Below, piece by piece: positions 54,061-63,627 of a stretch of 64,000 nucleotides of DNA. How positions within the stretch are numbered: the first letter of the stretch is position 1; each line of letters begins with the position of its first letter. Under the pieces are notes generated by a model, which made no database searches, was not told the DNA's origin, and saw nothing but the letters and a program-made list of their open reading frames with translations. This DNA comes from Muricomes sp049840515 (GTDB taxonomy: Bacteria > Bacillota > Clostridia > Lachnospirales > Lachnospiraceae): assembly GCA_049840515.1 (NCBI GenBank), contig JASGKW010000009.1:817704-881703 (forward strand). The letters run 5' to 3'. Both the position numbers and the translations under genes were made by a program.

Positions 54061-54819
54061 ATGGTAAAAGTATTGATTCATGGATGTAATGGAAGAATGG
54101 GACAGATGATAACAGGGTTAATACGGGAGGACGACAAAATTGAGGTTGTGGCAGGTGTGGATGCCTTTACAGGGATTTCCAACACTTATCCGGTTTTTGA
54201 GAATATTCAGGCGTGTGATGTGAAAGCAGATGTAATTATTGATTTTTCCAACGCAGGTGCCGCGGATGGACTTTTGGATTATTGTGTGGAGAAACAGGTG
54301 CCTGTAGTGCTCTGTACAACAGGGTTGTCGGAGGAACAACTGACAAAGGTGGAGGAGACTTCTAAAAAGGTTGCAGTTCTCAAATCCGCCAACATGTCTA
54401 TGGGAATCAATCTTCTTCTGAAGCTCTTGAAAGATGCTGTAAAAGTTCTGGGACCGGCAGGTTATGATATTGAGCTTGTGGAACGCCACCACAATCAGAA
54501 ACTGGATGCTCCCAGCGGAACAGCCCTTGCTCTGGCAGATTCCATGAATGATGCCATGAATCAGGAATATACTTATGTGTATGATCGCAGTCAGGTCCGC
54601 CAGAAACGGGACAAGAAAGAGATGGGAATTTCAGCAGTCCGGGGCGGTACCATTGTGGGGGACCACGAGGTGATTTTTGCGGGACCTGATGAGATTATAG
54701 AATTTAAGCATACTGCTTATTCAAGAAGTGTTTTTGGGAAGGGCGCTGTGGAAGCAGCAAAATTCCTGGCCGGAAAACCGGCGGGCAGATATGATATGAG
54801 TGATGTAATTCAAATTTAA
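54061..54819 (+). CDS. dapB: 4-hydroxy-tetrahydrodipicolinate reductase
   Basis: 252 residues from MVKVLIHGCNGRMGQMITGL (NAD(P)H-binding glycine loop); GGGAGG precedes the ATG at 54061. Catalytic and substrate-binding motif ELVERHHNQKLDAPSGTA, then GEHE-like GDHEVIFAG. It reduces hydroxy-tetrahydrodipicolinate in lysine/DAP synthesis, directly after DapA. A TTG in the same frame upstream (53917) is not supported. Confidence 0.95.
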   Translation: MVKVLIHGCNGRMGQMITGLIREDDKIEVVAGVDAFTGISNTYPVFENIQACDVKADVIIDFSNAGAADGLLDYCVEKQVPVVLCTTGLSEEQLTKVEETSKKVAVLKSANMSMGINLLLKLLKDAVKVLGPAGYDIELVERHHNQKLDAPSGTALALADSMNDAMNQEYTYVYDRSQVRQKRDKKEMGISAVRGGTIVGDHEVIFAGPDEIIEFKHTAYSRSVFGKGAVEAAKFLAGKPAGRYDMSDVIQI

Positions 54820-54841
54820 TTCAAAAATAGGGGGAGTGTCT

Positions 54842-56794
54842 ATGAAGGATCTGGAAACTAGATATTTGGAGCGGCTTTCTGATTTATATCCCACAATTGC
54901 TGCCGCATCTACAGAAATTATTAATCTGCAGGCTATTTTAAATCTGCCCAAGGGGACAGAGCATTTTCTGACAGACATACATGGGGAATATGAAGCGTTT
55001 TCCCATGTGCTGAAAAACGGTTCCGGCTCAGTGCGCCGGAAAATTGATGATGTATTTGGAAATACGCTGAGCAAGAGAGATAAACAGTCACTTGCAACAT
55101 TGATTTACTATCCGAAAGATAAGATGGCACAGGTGAAAAAGGTGGAGACCAATATGGAGGACTGGTACAAGATTAATCTGTACCGCCTTATTGAGGTGAG
55201 CAAACGGGCTGCCAGCAAATATACCAGATCCAAAGTGAGGAAGGCTCTTCCCAAAGATTTTGCCTATGTAATTGAGGAGCTGATTACAGAAAAATCTGGG
55301 GTGAATGATAAAGTTTCTTATTACAATGAGATTATTCACACCATCATCAAGATTGGCCGGGCGGAAGTATTTATTGCGGCTATATCCGAGCTGATTCAGC
55401 GTCTGGTGGTGGACCACTTACATATTGTAGGAGATATTTATGACAGAGGGCCGGGCCCCCATATTATTATGGATAAGCTTATGACGTATCACTCTGTGGA
55501 CATCCAGTGGGGAAATCATGATGTGCTCTGGATGGGTGCGGCAGCGGGACAGAGAGGATGTATTGCAAATGTAATCCGTATCTGTGCCAGATATGGGAAT
55601 CTGGATATATTGGAGGACGGGTATGGAATCAACCTGTTGCCTCTGGCCACATTCGCTCTGCGCACTTATGAGAATGACCCTTGTACCTGCTTCACTTTGA
55701 AGGGACCGGAAAAGCAGAACAAGGCAGAGATGGAGATGGATTTGAGAATGCATAAAGCCATTTCTATCATCCAGTTCAAAGTAGAAGGGCAGATTGTGAG
55801 GGCGAGGAAAGAATTTAACATGGCTGACAGAGCCCTCCTTCATCACATTGATTACGGAAAAGGGACAATTGTGCTGGGAGGAAAAGAGTATCAGCTTCTG
55901 GACAACAATTTCCCGACAATAGATCCGAAAGACCCATATAAGCTGAGTGAAGAGGAAGAGGAAGTTATGGACCGCCTGGAGCGGGCATTCCTGGGATGCG
56001 AAAAACTGCAGGAGCATATGCGTTTCCTTCTCACAAAAGGCAGTCTGTATAAGGTTTATAATAATAATCTCCTGTATCACGGCTGTATGCCATTGAATGA
56101 GGACGGCAGCCTCAAAGAGGTATCCTTGTTTGGCCAAAATTATAAAGGAAAATCTCTGTATGATGCTCTGGACAGGTATCTGAGAAAAGGATTTTTTGCT
56201 TTAGACGAAAAAGAAAGCGAAATTGGCAAGGATATGATGTGGTATATTTGGCTGCATCCAAATTCTCCTCTTTTTGGCAAGGATAAAATGGCTACTTTCG
56301 AGAGATACTTTCTTGCAGAGAAAGAGACACACATGGAGAAGAAAAACTCCTATTACTGTCTTTTAGAAAAAGAGGAAGTTGTTGACAACATTTTAAAAGA
56401 ATTTGGTTTAAATCCCAGCGAGTCCCATATTGTAAACGGACACGTGCCTGTGAAACGCAAAAATGGAGAAAGCCCTATAAAATGCCAGGGAAAAGTTCTC
56501 GTAATCGACGGAGGCTTTTCAAAAGCATATCAAAAAGAAACAGGAATTGCAGGGTATACCTTAATCTATAACTCCTACGGATTACTGCTGGTAGCCCACG
56601 AGCCGTTTGAATCAATGGAAGCGGCAATTCAGAAAGAAAGCGATATCCATTCAGAGTACATGGTTGTAAAACGAGTGGTACAGCGGCGCAGAGTGGGAGA
56701 CACTGACGTCGGAAATGAATTAAAGGAACAAGTCACAGACTTAGAGCGTTTGCTGGCCGCATACCGCAGTGGTGAGATAATCGAAAAAATTTAG
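54842..56794 (+). CDS. fbp: Fructose-1,6-bisphosphatase, class III
   Basis: 650 residues, the size of the Firmicutes-type class III enzyme. Calcineurin-like metal sites: FLTDIHGEYEAFSHVL, IVGDIYDRGPGPHIIMD, QWGNHDVLWMGAAAG and, late, IVNGHVPVK. It hydrolyses fructose-1,6-bisphosphate to fructose-6-phosphate in gluconeogenesis. The ATG at 54842 follows GGGGGAG. It lies 22 bases after dapB, likely the same transcript. Confidence 0.95.
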   Translation: MKDLETRYLERLSDLYPTIAAASTEIINLQAILNLPKGTEHFLTDIHGEYEAFSHVLKNGSGSVRRKIDDVFGNTLSKRDKQSLATLIYYPKDKMAQVKKVETNMEDWYKINLYRLIEVSKRAASKYTRSKVRKALPKDFAYVIEELITEKSGVNDKVSYYNEIIHTIIKIGRAEVFIAAISELIQRLVVDHLHIVGDIYDRGPGPHIIMDKLMTYHSVDIQWGNHDVLWMGAAAGQRGCIANVIRICARYGNLDILEDGYGINLLPLATFALRTYENDPCTCFTLKGPEKQNKAEMEMDLRMHKAISIIQFKVEGQIVRARKEFNMADRALLHHIDYGKGTIVLGGKEYQLLDNNFPTIDPKDPYKLSEEEEEVMDRLERAFLGCEKLQEHMRFLLTKGSLYKVYNNNLLYHGCMPLNEDGSLKEVSLFGQNYKGKSLYDALDRYLRKGFFALDEKESEIGKDMMWYIWLHPNSPLFGKDKMATFERYFLAEKETHMEKKNSYYCLLEKEEVVDNILKEFGLNPSESHIVNGHVPVKRKNGESPIKCQGKVLVIDGGFSKAYQKETGIAGYTLIYNSYGLLLVAHEPFESMEAAIQKESDIHSEYMVVKRVVQRRRVGDTDVGNELKEQVTDLERLLAAYRSGEIIEKI

Positions 56795-56872
56795 AAATTT
56801 TTCCCACACATAAAGAGTCGATAATTGCAAATATTACTAATGCAAAACTATTTATGGAAAGGGAGAAATGAA

Positions 56873-57169
56873 ATGAGAAAAATCAAAAAACTCTTATTAT
56901 TAATGATGTGTGTCGGCGTGCTTACCGGCGTGACAGCATGTGGCACAGCAAGGAACACTACTGATGGAACAACTACCACAGAAGACAAGAAATTAAACGA
57001 TGCTACAAAAGGCACAGACGATACAACAATCCGAAATAATAACAATGACGGTGTTGTTGATAAAGCGGTAGACGATGTTACAGACAAGGTGGATAAGGCA
57101 GCGGACGATGTGACAGATAACAATGGCACGGAGAAAGACAATCTCAACAAGAGGAATACAAATAACTAA
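56873..57169 (+). CDS. Small Asn/Asp/Thr-rich lipoprotein
   Basis: 98 residues. GGGAG precedes the ATG at 56873. The signal KKLLLLMMCVGVLTGVTAC ends at a lipobox Cys. The remainder is low-complexity, with Thr/Asp/Asn-rich stretches and two similar DKAVDDVTDKVDKAADDVTD units. Probably a surface-anchored disordered lipoprotein; function unknown. Its stop codon touches the first of two palindromic elements. Confidence 0.7.
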   Translation: MRKIKKLLLLMMCVGVLTGVTACGTARNTTDGTTTTEDKKLNDATKGTDDTTIRNNNNDGVVDKAVDDVTDKVDKAADDVTDNNGTEKDNLNKRNTNN

Positions 57170-57255
57170 AAAGGGGTCAGACCCTTTTGAATTCCATTTT
57201 CTGAGTTTTTCAAACAATTCAGAATTCAGAGTTCAAAAGGGTCAGTCCCCTTTTT
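57168..57255. repeat. Palindromic element, copy 1 (~86 bp)
   Basis: Ends are inverted repeats: AAAAAGGGGTCAGACCC... and ...GGGTCAGTCCCCTTTTT, with 24-base arms differing only in a central TCAG/ACTG. The interior (from GAATTCCATTTTCTGAG) is homologous to the reverse complement of copy 2. It starts inside the stop codon region of the lipoprotein gene and might double as its terminator. Confidence 0.85.
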
Positions 57256-57425
57256 ACTTTTCTTTTTTACTTTAGTGTGATAATATATTAAAATAATATT
57301 ACATATTTGATGGATAGTTGAAATGAAGTGGGATGTATAAAAAGAGAATGGAAAATCGGCTTCCATTGGGGATTTGCCAGAGACGAAAAAAATCAGTTAA
57401 GAATATTTGATGACAGATATAATAT
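57256..57425. other. Spacer between the two palindromic elements, no gene seen
   Basis: 170 AT-rich bases without a supported reading frame. Presumably holds the promoter for hisA; no clear -35/-10 pair. Confidence 0.5.
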
Positions 57426-57511
57426 CAAAGGGGTCAGACCCTTTTGAACACCGAATTTTGAATTGTTCAGACAATTAAGAAAATGGAGCTCAAAAGGGAC
57501 TGACCCCTTTG
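57426..57511. repeat. Palindromic element, copy 2 (~86 bp, inverted relative to copy 1)
   Basis: Arms CAAAGGGGTCAGACCCTTTT and AAAAGGGACTGACCCCTTTG, two mismatches over 24 bases. It ends 17 bases before the hisA start, just upstream of its ribosome site (AGAGGA). Confidence 0.85.
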
Positions 57512-57528
57512 AAGAAAAGAGGATTGTT

Positions 57529-58311
57529 ATGAGGTTTAGACCATGTATTGATATTCACAATGGAAAGGTGAAGCAAATTGTAGGCGGCAGCCTTAAGGAT
57601 GAGGGAAATGTGGCGGTGACTAATTTTTCTTCGGAGCTTGATGCTGCATGGTATGCCAGGCTTTATCAGCGTGATGGTCTCAAGGGGGGCCATATCATTC
57701 TTTTGAACTCCTTGGATTCGGGATTTTTTGAGGAGACGCGGGCTCAGGCTCTCGGGGCACTTTCGGCTTATCCAGGTGGAATGCAGATTGGCGGCGGGAT
57801 TACGGCGGAGAATGCAGCGGGATATCTGGAGGCAGGTGCCAGCCATGTGATTGTGACTTCTTATGTGTTTCAAAATGGACAATTCTGCCGGGAAAACCTG
57901 GAAAAATTGAAGATGGCCGTGGGCAGGCAGCGTATAGTGCTGGATTTGAGCTGTCGGAAAAAAGGTGATTCCTATTACATAGTAACAAATCGGTGGCAGA
58001 CTTTTACGGATGTTTGTCTGACCCCAGAGGTGCTTTCTGATTTATCAGGGTATTGTGATGAATTTCTCATCCACGGCGTGGATGTGGAGGGAAAATCTTC
58101 CGGTGTTGAGATGGAGCTTGTGCGTATGCTGGGGGAATGGAATGAGATACCGGTGACTTATGCGGGCGGAATTGGAAGCCTGGAAGATTTGGAAATGTTC
58201 CGCAGAATAAGCGGCGGGAGCCTGGATTTTACGATTGGGAGTGCCCTGGACTTATTTGGTGGGAAAATACCCTATGAGACGATTGCAAAACGGGGTTTAC
58301 TTAACAAATAG
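57529..58311 (+). CDS. hisA: Eukaryotic-type HisA (ProFAR isomerase)
   Basis: 260 residues, (beta/alpha)8 barrel. MRFRPCIDIHNGKVKQIVGG opens like the fungal/plant HIS6 enzyme, and the match continues through GGHIILL, MQIGGGI, ASHVIVTSYVF, IVLDLSCRK, NRWQTFTD, EFLIHGVDVEG and TYAGGIGS. The SCRK and NKWQT/NRWQT segments are specific to the eukaryotic type rather than ordinary bacterial HisA. It isomerises ProFAR to PRFAR in histidine synthesis. No other his gene is in the window. The ATG at 57529 has AGAGGA upstream. Confidence 0.9.
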   Translation: MRFRPCIDIHNGKVKQIVGGSLKDEGNVAVTNFSSELDAAWYARLYQRDGLKGGHIILLNSLDSGFFEETRAQALGALSAYPGGMQIGGGITAENAAGYLEAGASHVIVTSYVFQNGQFCRENLEKLKMAVGRQRIVLDLSCRKKGDSYYIVTNRWQTFTDVCLTPEVLSDLSGYCDEFLIHGVDVEGKSSGVEMELVRMLGEWNEIPVTYAGGIGSLEDLEMFRRISGGSLDFTIGSALDLFGGKIPYETIAKRGLLNK

Positions 58312-58390
58312 ATAGTGTTAAAATGAGGGGTAGTGTATCAACGTACCAATATACCAGAAGTAAATTTAGACAAGGAGTTAATTACAGATT

Positions 58391-60961
58391 ATGGGTTTGA
58401 TTGAAAAGATTTTCGGAACACACAGCGAAAATGAATTAAAACGTATTTACCCGATTGTAGACAGGATAGAGGCATTAGAACCAGAGATGCAGGCTCTGTC
58501 TGATACAGAATTAAAAGATAAAACAAGAGAATTTAAACAGCGTCTGGCGGAGGGCGAAACTCTGGATGATATTCTTCCGGAGGCTTACGCTGCTGTGCGC
58601 GAGGCGGCAACCAGAAGTTTAGGGATGCGCCATTACAGAGTTCAGCTTATCGGCGGCATTATTCTCCATCAGGGGCGTATCGCTGAGATGCGTACTGGTG
58701 AAGGTAAGACTCTTGTTTCCACACTTCCTGCATATTTAAATGCATTGGAAGGAAATGGTGTGCATATTGTAACAGTCAATGACTATCTTGCAAAGCGTGA
58801 TGCGGAGTGGATGGGAAAGGTTCATGAATTTTTGGGACTTACCGTAGGGGTGGTTCTCAATTCTATGGACAATGATGAGAGACGCGCAGCGTACAGCTGT
58901 GACATAACTTATGTGACAAATAATGAAATGGGCTTTGATTATCTCCGTGATAACATGGTCATTTATAAAGAACAGCTTGTTCAGCGGGGTCTGCATTTTG
59001 CCATCATTGATGAGGTCGACTCTGTTCTGATTGACGAGGCCAGAACTCCGTTGATTATTTCCGGACAGAGCGACAAGTCCACCAAGCTGTATGAGGCATG
59101 TGATATTCTTGCACGTCAGTTGGAGCGTGGCGAGGCCAGCGGTGAGTTTTCCAAAATGAATGCCATTATGGGTGAGGATATTGAGGAGACCGGCGATTTC
59201 ATTGTAAATGAAAAAGAAAAAGCAGTAAACCTGACAGAAGACGGTGTCAAAAAAGTAGAGAAGTTCTTCCACCTTGAAAACTTGGCAGACCCGGAAAATC
59301 TGGAAATCCAGCATAATATTATTCTGGCTCTGCGGGCACACAATCTGATGTTCAGAGACCAGGATTATGTGGTGAACTCAGAAGGTGAAGTTATGATTGT
59401 AGATGAGTTTACCGGTCGAATTATGCCCGGACGCCGTTATTCTGACGGACTTCATCAGGCAATCGAGGCAAAAGAGCATGTGAAGGTAAAGAGGGAGAGC
59501 AAGACTCTTGCGAACATTACTTTCCAGAACTTGTTTAATAAATTTAAAAAGAAGAGTGGTATGACAGGTACAGCTCTCACTGAGGAGAAGGAGTTCCGGG
59601 ATATTTACGGGATGGACGTTATTGAGATTCCGACCAATGAACCTGTGAAGAGAGTTGACCTGGAGGACGCTGTTTATAAGACGCAGAAAGAGAAGTTTAA
59701 AGCTGTTATTGAAGAAGTGAAAAAAGCTTATGACAAACAGCAGCCTGTACTGGTTGGTACAATTACCATCGAGATTTCTGAGCTGCTGAGCAAAATGCTG
59801 AAGAAAGAAGGCATTCCTCATAAAGTCCTGAATGCGAAATATCATGAGCTGGAAGCTGAGATTGTAGCTGATGCAGGTATTCATGGTGCTGTCACCATTG
59901 CCACAAATATGGCAGGCCGTGGTACAGACATTAAGCTGGATGACGAAGCAAGAGAGGCCGGCGGACTGAAAATCATCGGTACAGAGCGCCACGAGTCCAG
60001 ACGTATTGACAATCAGCTTAGAGGACGTTCCGGACGTCAGGGCGACCCGGGAGAATCCAGATTTTACATTTCTCTGGAGGACGATTTGATGCGCCTGTTC
60101 GGTTCAGAAAGACTGATGAGTATATTCAATACTCTTGGTGTGCCTGATGGAGAGCAGATTGAACATAAGATGCTTTCCAGTGCAATCGAGAAAGCACAGC
60201 AGAAGATTGAGAGCAATAACTTTGGTATCCGTAAAAACCTGCTGGAATATGACCAGGTAATGAACGAGCAGCGTGAGATTATTTACGAGGAAAGACGCCG
60301 CGTTCTGGATGGCGAGAGCATGCGGGATACCATTTACAATATGATTACAGAATATGTGGAGAATACTGTAGACCGCTTTGCTTCCCCCGATGCGGAGGCG
60401 GAGGAGTGGGATATGAAAGGGCTGGATGTGACACTTCATACAGTGATTCCACAGCTTCAGCTTCCTGCTATTGAGGAAGCACAGGAGATACAGCAGAAAG
60501 AGTTAAAGCATCTTCTCAAGGAGCGCGCAGTAAAAGCATACGAGGCAAAAGAAGCAGAGTTCCCGGAAGCGGAGCAGCTGCGTGAAATTGAGCGTGTGGT
60601 ATTACTGAAAGTAATTGACGGAAGGTGGATGGACCATATTGACGATATGGACCAGATGCGTCAGGGAATCGGGCTTCAGGCTTATGGACAGAAAAATCCT
60701 CTTGTAGAGTATAAAATGATGGGCTATGACATGTTCGGTGAGATGACAAATGCCATCGCTGAGATAACAATCCGCACTCTGTTCCACATCCGTATTGAAC
60801 AGAAAGTGGAGAGAGAGCAGGTAGCTAAAGTTACAAGCACAAATAAGGATGAAACTGCCCTCCGTGAACCAAAGAAGAGGGAAGAGAAGAAAATTTATCC
60901 CAATGACCCGTGTCCCTGCGGAAGTGGAAAGAAATACAAACAATGCTGTGGACGCAAATAA
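58391..60961 (+). CDS. secA: Preprotein translocase ATPase SecA
   Basis: 856 residues. DEAD motor: Walker A AEMRTGEGKTLVSTLPAYLNA, Walker B as AIIDEVDSVLIDEARTPLIISG. Preprotein crosslinking domain, second motor domain (TNMAGRGTDIKLDDE, QLRGRSGRQGDPGES), helical scaffold and wing, and a C-terminal zinc motif DPCPCGSGKKYKQCC that binds SecB or ribosomes in other bacteria. It drives secretion through SecYEG. AAGGAG lies upstream of the ATG. prfB follows 62 bases later, a common order in Firmicutes. Confidence 0.97.
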   Translation: MGLIEKIFGTHSENELKRIYPIVDRIEALEPEMQALSDTELKDKTREFKQRLAEGETLDDILPEAYAAVREAATRSLGMRHYRVQLIGGIILHQGRIAEMRTGEGKTLVSTLPAYLNALEGNGVHIVTVNDYLAKRDAEWMGKVHEFLGLTVGVVLNSMDNDERRAAYSCDITYVTNNEMGFDYLRDNMVIYKEQLVQRGLHFAIIDEVDSVLIDEARTPLIISGQSDKSTKLYEACDILARQLERGEASGEFSKMNAIMGEDIEETGDFIVNEKEKAVNLTEDGVKKVEKFFHLENLADPENLEIQHNIILALRAHNLMFRDQDYVVNSEGEVMIVDEFTGRIMPGRRYSDGLHQAIEAKEHVKVKRESKTLANITFQNLFNKFKKKSGMTGTALTEEKEFRDIYGMDVIEIPTNEPVKRVDLEDAVYKTQKEKFKAVIEEVKKAYDKQQPVLVGTITIEISELLSKMLKKEGIPHKVLNAKYHELEAEIVADAGIHGAVTIATNMAGRGTDIKLDDEAREAGGLKIIGTERHESRRIDNQLRGRSGRQGDPGESRFYISLEDDLMRLFGSERLMSIFNTLGVPDGEQIEHKMLSSAIEKAQQKIESNNFGIRKNLLEYDQVMNEQREIIYEERRRVLDGESMRDTIYNMITEYVENTVDRFASPDAEAEEWDMKGLDVTLHTVIPQLQLPAIEEAQEIQQKELKHLLKERAVKAYEAKEAEFPEAEQLREIERVVLLKVIDGRWMDHIDDMDQMRQGIGLQAYGQKNPLVEYKMMGYDMFGEMTNAIAEITIRTLFHIRIEQKVEREQVAKVTSTNKDETALREPKKREEKKIYPNDPCPCGSGKKYKQCCGRK

Positions 60962-61022
60962 AGAAGTAAATACAAGGTGCAGATTATAAAGCTGCATGAT
61001 ATATAAGAAAGAGGTGAGACGG

Positions 61023-62119
61023 GTGGTTTTGTTAGATGAATTAAAAACAAGACTGAGTGCATACGAAGAACCGCTGAAAGAATTGAGGGATTCACTTTGA
61101 CTTAGCGTCAAAGAAAAAGCGGATTGAAGAGCTGGAACATGGGAGCATGGAGCCGGGATTCTGGGATGACCCTGAAAAGTCTACTAATATAATGAAACAG
61201 CTAAAAGGTCTTCAAGATTCTGTGGAGCAGATAGAGAGGCTGTACACAGATTATGAGGATATAGGGCTGTTGATTGAAATGGGTGAGGAAGAGCCGGACG
61301 GAGAAACCATAAAAGGAATAGAAGAAGAACTGGACAGCTTCGAGGAAGAGTTTGAAGAACTGAGGATTCAGACTCTTTGACCGGGGAGTACGACAGCAGC
61401 AATGCAATTGTGACTCTCCACGCGGGGGCCGGAGGTACGGAATCCTGTGACTGGGCAGGTATGCTTTACCGAATGTATACCCGGTGGGCTGAAAAAAAAG
61501 GTTTTTCTATTGAGGTTTTAGATTATCTGGATGGAGATATAACAGGGACTAAGGGGGTAACCTTTGAAGTGATAGGAGAAAATGCATATGGGTATCTCCG
61601 CTCTGAAAAAGGTGTGCACCGCCTTGTCCGCATTTCGCCTTTTAATGCAGCAGGAAAGCGCCAGACGTCTTTTGCATCCTGTGATGTGATTCCGGATATT
61701 GAAGATGAGATAGACATTGAGATTAATGAGGAAAGGCTGCGTATCGACACCTACCGTTCGGGAGGTGCCGGCGGGCAGCATGTAAACAAGACATCGTCTG
61801 CAATCCGCATTACTCATCTGCCGACGGGAATTGTTGTGCAGTGTCAGAATGAACGCTCTCAGCACATGAGCAAGATAAGGCGATGCAAATGCTCAAAGCG
61901 AAGCTGTATCTTTTGCGGCAGCAGGAGCAGGCGGAGAAAATGTCTGGCATCCGCGGAGAAGTAAAAGATATTGGATTTGGAAATCAGATCAGGTCTTATG
62001 TAATGCAGCCATACACATTGGTAAAGGACCACAGGACAAACGCGGAGACAAGTAATGTAAACAGCGTGATGGACGGCAGTATTGACATGTTTATCAACGC
62101 ATATCTTATTGAACGTTAG
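61023..62119 (+). CDS. prfB: Peptide chain release factor 2, with programmed +1 frameshift and two further frame breaks
   Basis: Starts GTG at 61023 after GAGGTGA. 24 codons on, CTT TGA C (61095-61101) is the RF2 autoregulatory frameshift site; +1 reading gives LDLASKKKRIEELEHGSMEPGFW. Two more breaks are not programmed: one T appears missing at 61376-61378 (RIQTL to LTGEYDSS), and one G near 61874 (MSK to DKAMQMLKAKLYL). With these the protein is ~365 residues and complete, including the SPF tripeptide (VRISPFN) that reads UGA and the catalytic GGQ in SGGAGGQHVNKT. The last codons (AYLIER) lie in the first unit of a hairpin-repeat array. Confidence 0.92.
61086..61101 (+). promoter_or_regulatory. 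RF2 programmed frameshift site
   Basis: AGGG five bases before CTT TGA C: an internal Shine-Dalgarno-like stimulator, slippery CTT and in-frame TGA stop. Low RF2 favours the +1 shift and RF2 synthesis. Confidence 0.9.
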
Positions 62120-62323
62120 TAGTTCAATAAGCATATCTTATCGAACGTTGGCAGTTTAATAAGCATATCTTATTGAACATTGGCAGTTCAATAAGTACAC
62201 CTTATCGAACATTGGCAGTTTAATAAGTACACCTTATCGAACATTGGCGGTTCAATAAGTATACCTTATCGAATATTGTCAGTTCAATAAGTATGTCTTA
62301 TCGAATATTAATAGTTCAGTAAA
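62105..62323. repeat. Array of seven 27-nt hairpin repeats, exact 32-bp period
   Basis: Units start at 62105, 62137, 62169, 62201, 62233, 62265 and 62297. Typical arms: CTTATYGAAC and GTTYAATAAG, with 7-base loops such as ATTGGCA; spacers are CATAT, TACAC, TATAC or TATGT. The first unit contains the prfB stop codon (62117-62119). The last is most diverged. Same family as 17545-17635. This accounts for most of the prfB-hom gap (62120-62386). Confidence 0.93.
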
Positions 62324-62386
62324 TATACTTAAATATGAAAGTGTGAGAAGTATTTTAATAGAAGAATGAGTTACAGGGAGGAAAAC

Positions 62387-63607
62387 ATGATAAATGTAGC
62401 AGTGATGGGATATATGGTACAGTAGGCTCTGGTGTGGTGGAGGTGATTGACACCAACGGGAAACTAATGAACCAGAGAGTTGGAGAGGAAATAAATGTCA
62501 AGTATGTTCTGGATTTAAGAGATTTTCCGGGTGACCCGGTTCAGGCTAAAATAGTCCACGATTTTGAGACTATCGTGAATGACCCGGAAATCCAGATTGT
62601 TGCGGAAGTGATGGGCGGAATTGAGCCTGCATATACTTTTGTGAAGCGTTGTCTTCTGGCAGGAAAAAGTGTGGCCACTTCAAATAAAGCTCTGGTTGCA
62701 AAGCATGGAGCAGCTTCTGTCCATTGCAAAGGACAAAGATATTAACTTTCTCTTTGAGGCCAGCGTGGGAGGCGGTATTCCTATTATACGGCCTTTGAAC
62801 TCTTCCCTGACAGCGGACGAGGTGGAGGAAATCACAGGAATCCTCAACGGTACAACAAACTATATGCTGAGCAAAATGTTTTATGAAGGCGCAGATTATG
62901 ATGAGGTTCTGAAAAGAGGCTCAGGATAAAGGGTATGCGGAGAGAAATCCGGAAGCGGACGTGGAAGGTCATGATTCCTGCAGAAAAATCGCCATCTTAT
63001 CTTCTCTGGTTTCGGTGAGCAGGTGGATTTTGAGGAGATTTATACAGAGGGAATTACAAATATCACAAAGCAGGATATGATGTATGCAAAAGAATTGGGT
63101 ATGACAATTAAGCTGCTTGCTTCCAGCAGAAGAAATAGAGACCATCTTAATGCAATTGTAGCACCTTACATGCTGCACAGGGAGCATCCTCTTTACAGTG
63201 TAAATGATGTGTTTAATGCAATTTTTGTCCACGGGAACGTACTGGGGGATGCCATGTTTTATGGAAGCGGCGCAGGAAAAATTCTTCCCACAGCCAGCGC
63301 GGTAGTTGCAGATATTATTGATGCGGCAAAGAACCTGAACAGAAATGTTATGACTGTGTGGACCAGTGACAAATTGGAACTTCAGCCCATATCAGAGACA
63401 ACCAAGAAATTCTTTGTGAGAATCAAAGGCGATGCGGAGGCTATGAAGGCACACCTGGAGAGCAAGTTTGGACCTGTTGAAATTGTAAAAGCAGAAGGAC
63501 TGGAAAATGAGTTCGGTTTTGTGACAGGGGTGATAACAGAGAGAGCTTATGAAGAAAATGCAAAAGAGTTTCCGGGAATTTTGCATATGATACGTGTAGA
63601 GGGATAA
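62387..63607 (+). CDS. hom: Homoserine dehydrogenase; frame broken at four places
   Basis: About 405 residues when rejoined. NAD(P)-binding MINVAVMGYGTVGSGVVEV, SNKALVAKHG, EASVGGGIPIIRPL, ITGILNGTTNYMLSKM, a catalytic-domain segment ERNPEADVEGHD, and a C-terminal ACT domain ending GILHMIRVEG. Breaks: an extra AT at 62411-62415, a net two-base loss near 62712, one extra A in 62912-62915 and one missing T at 63010-63012. Each correction restores expected sequence on both sides. It reduces aspartate semialdehyde to homoserine for threonine and methionine. GGGAGG precedes the ATG. With apgM downstream this is a common Clostridia arrangement. Confidence 0.88.
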
Positions 63608-63627
63608 ATTTTAACAGGAGGCGCAGC

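Noticed and set aside
61375..61381. Second programmed frameshift in prfB
   Set aside because: The CTTTGAC here would need a -1 shift and has no stimulator; a lost T explains it better.
62105..62323. CRISPR array, because of short repeats at a 32-bp period
   Set aside because: Spacers are only five bases and the units are internal palindromes; no cas genes are present.
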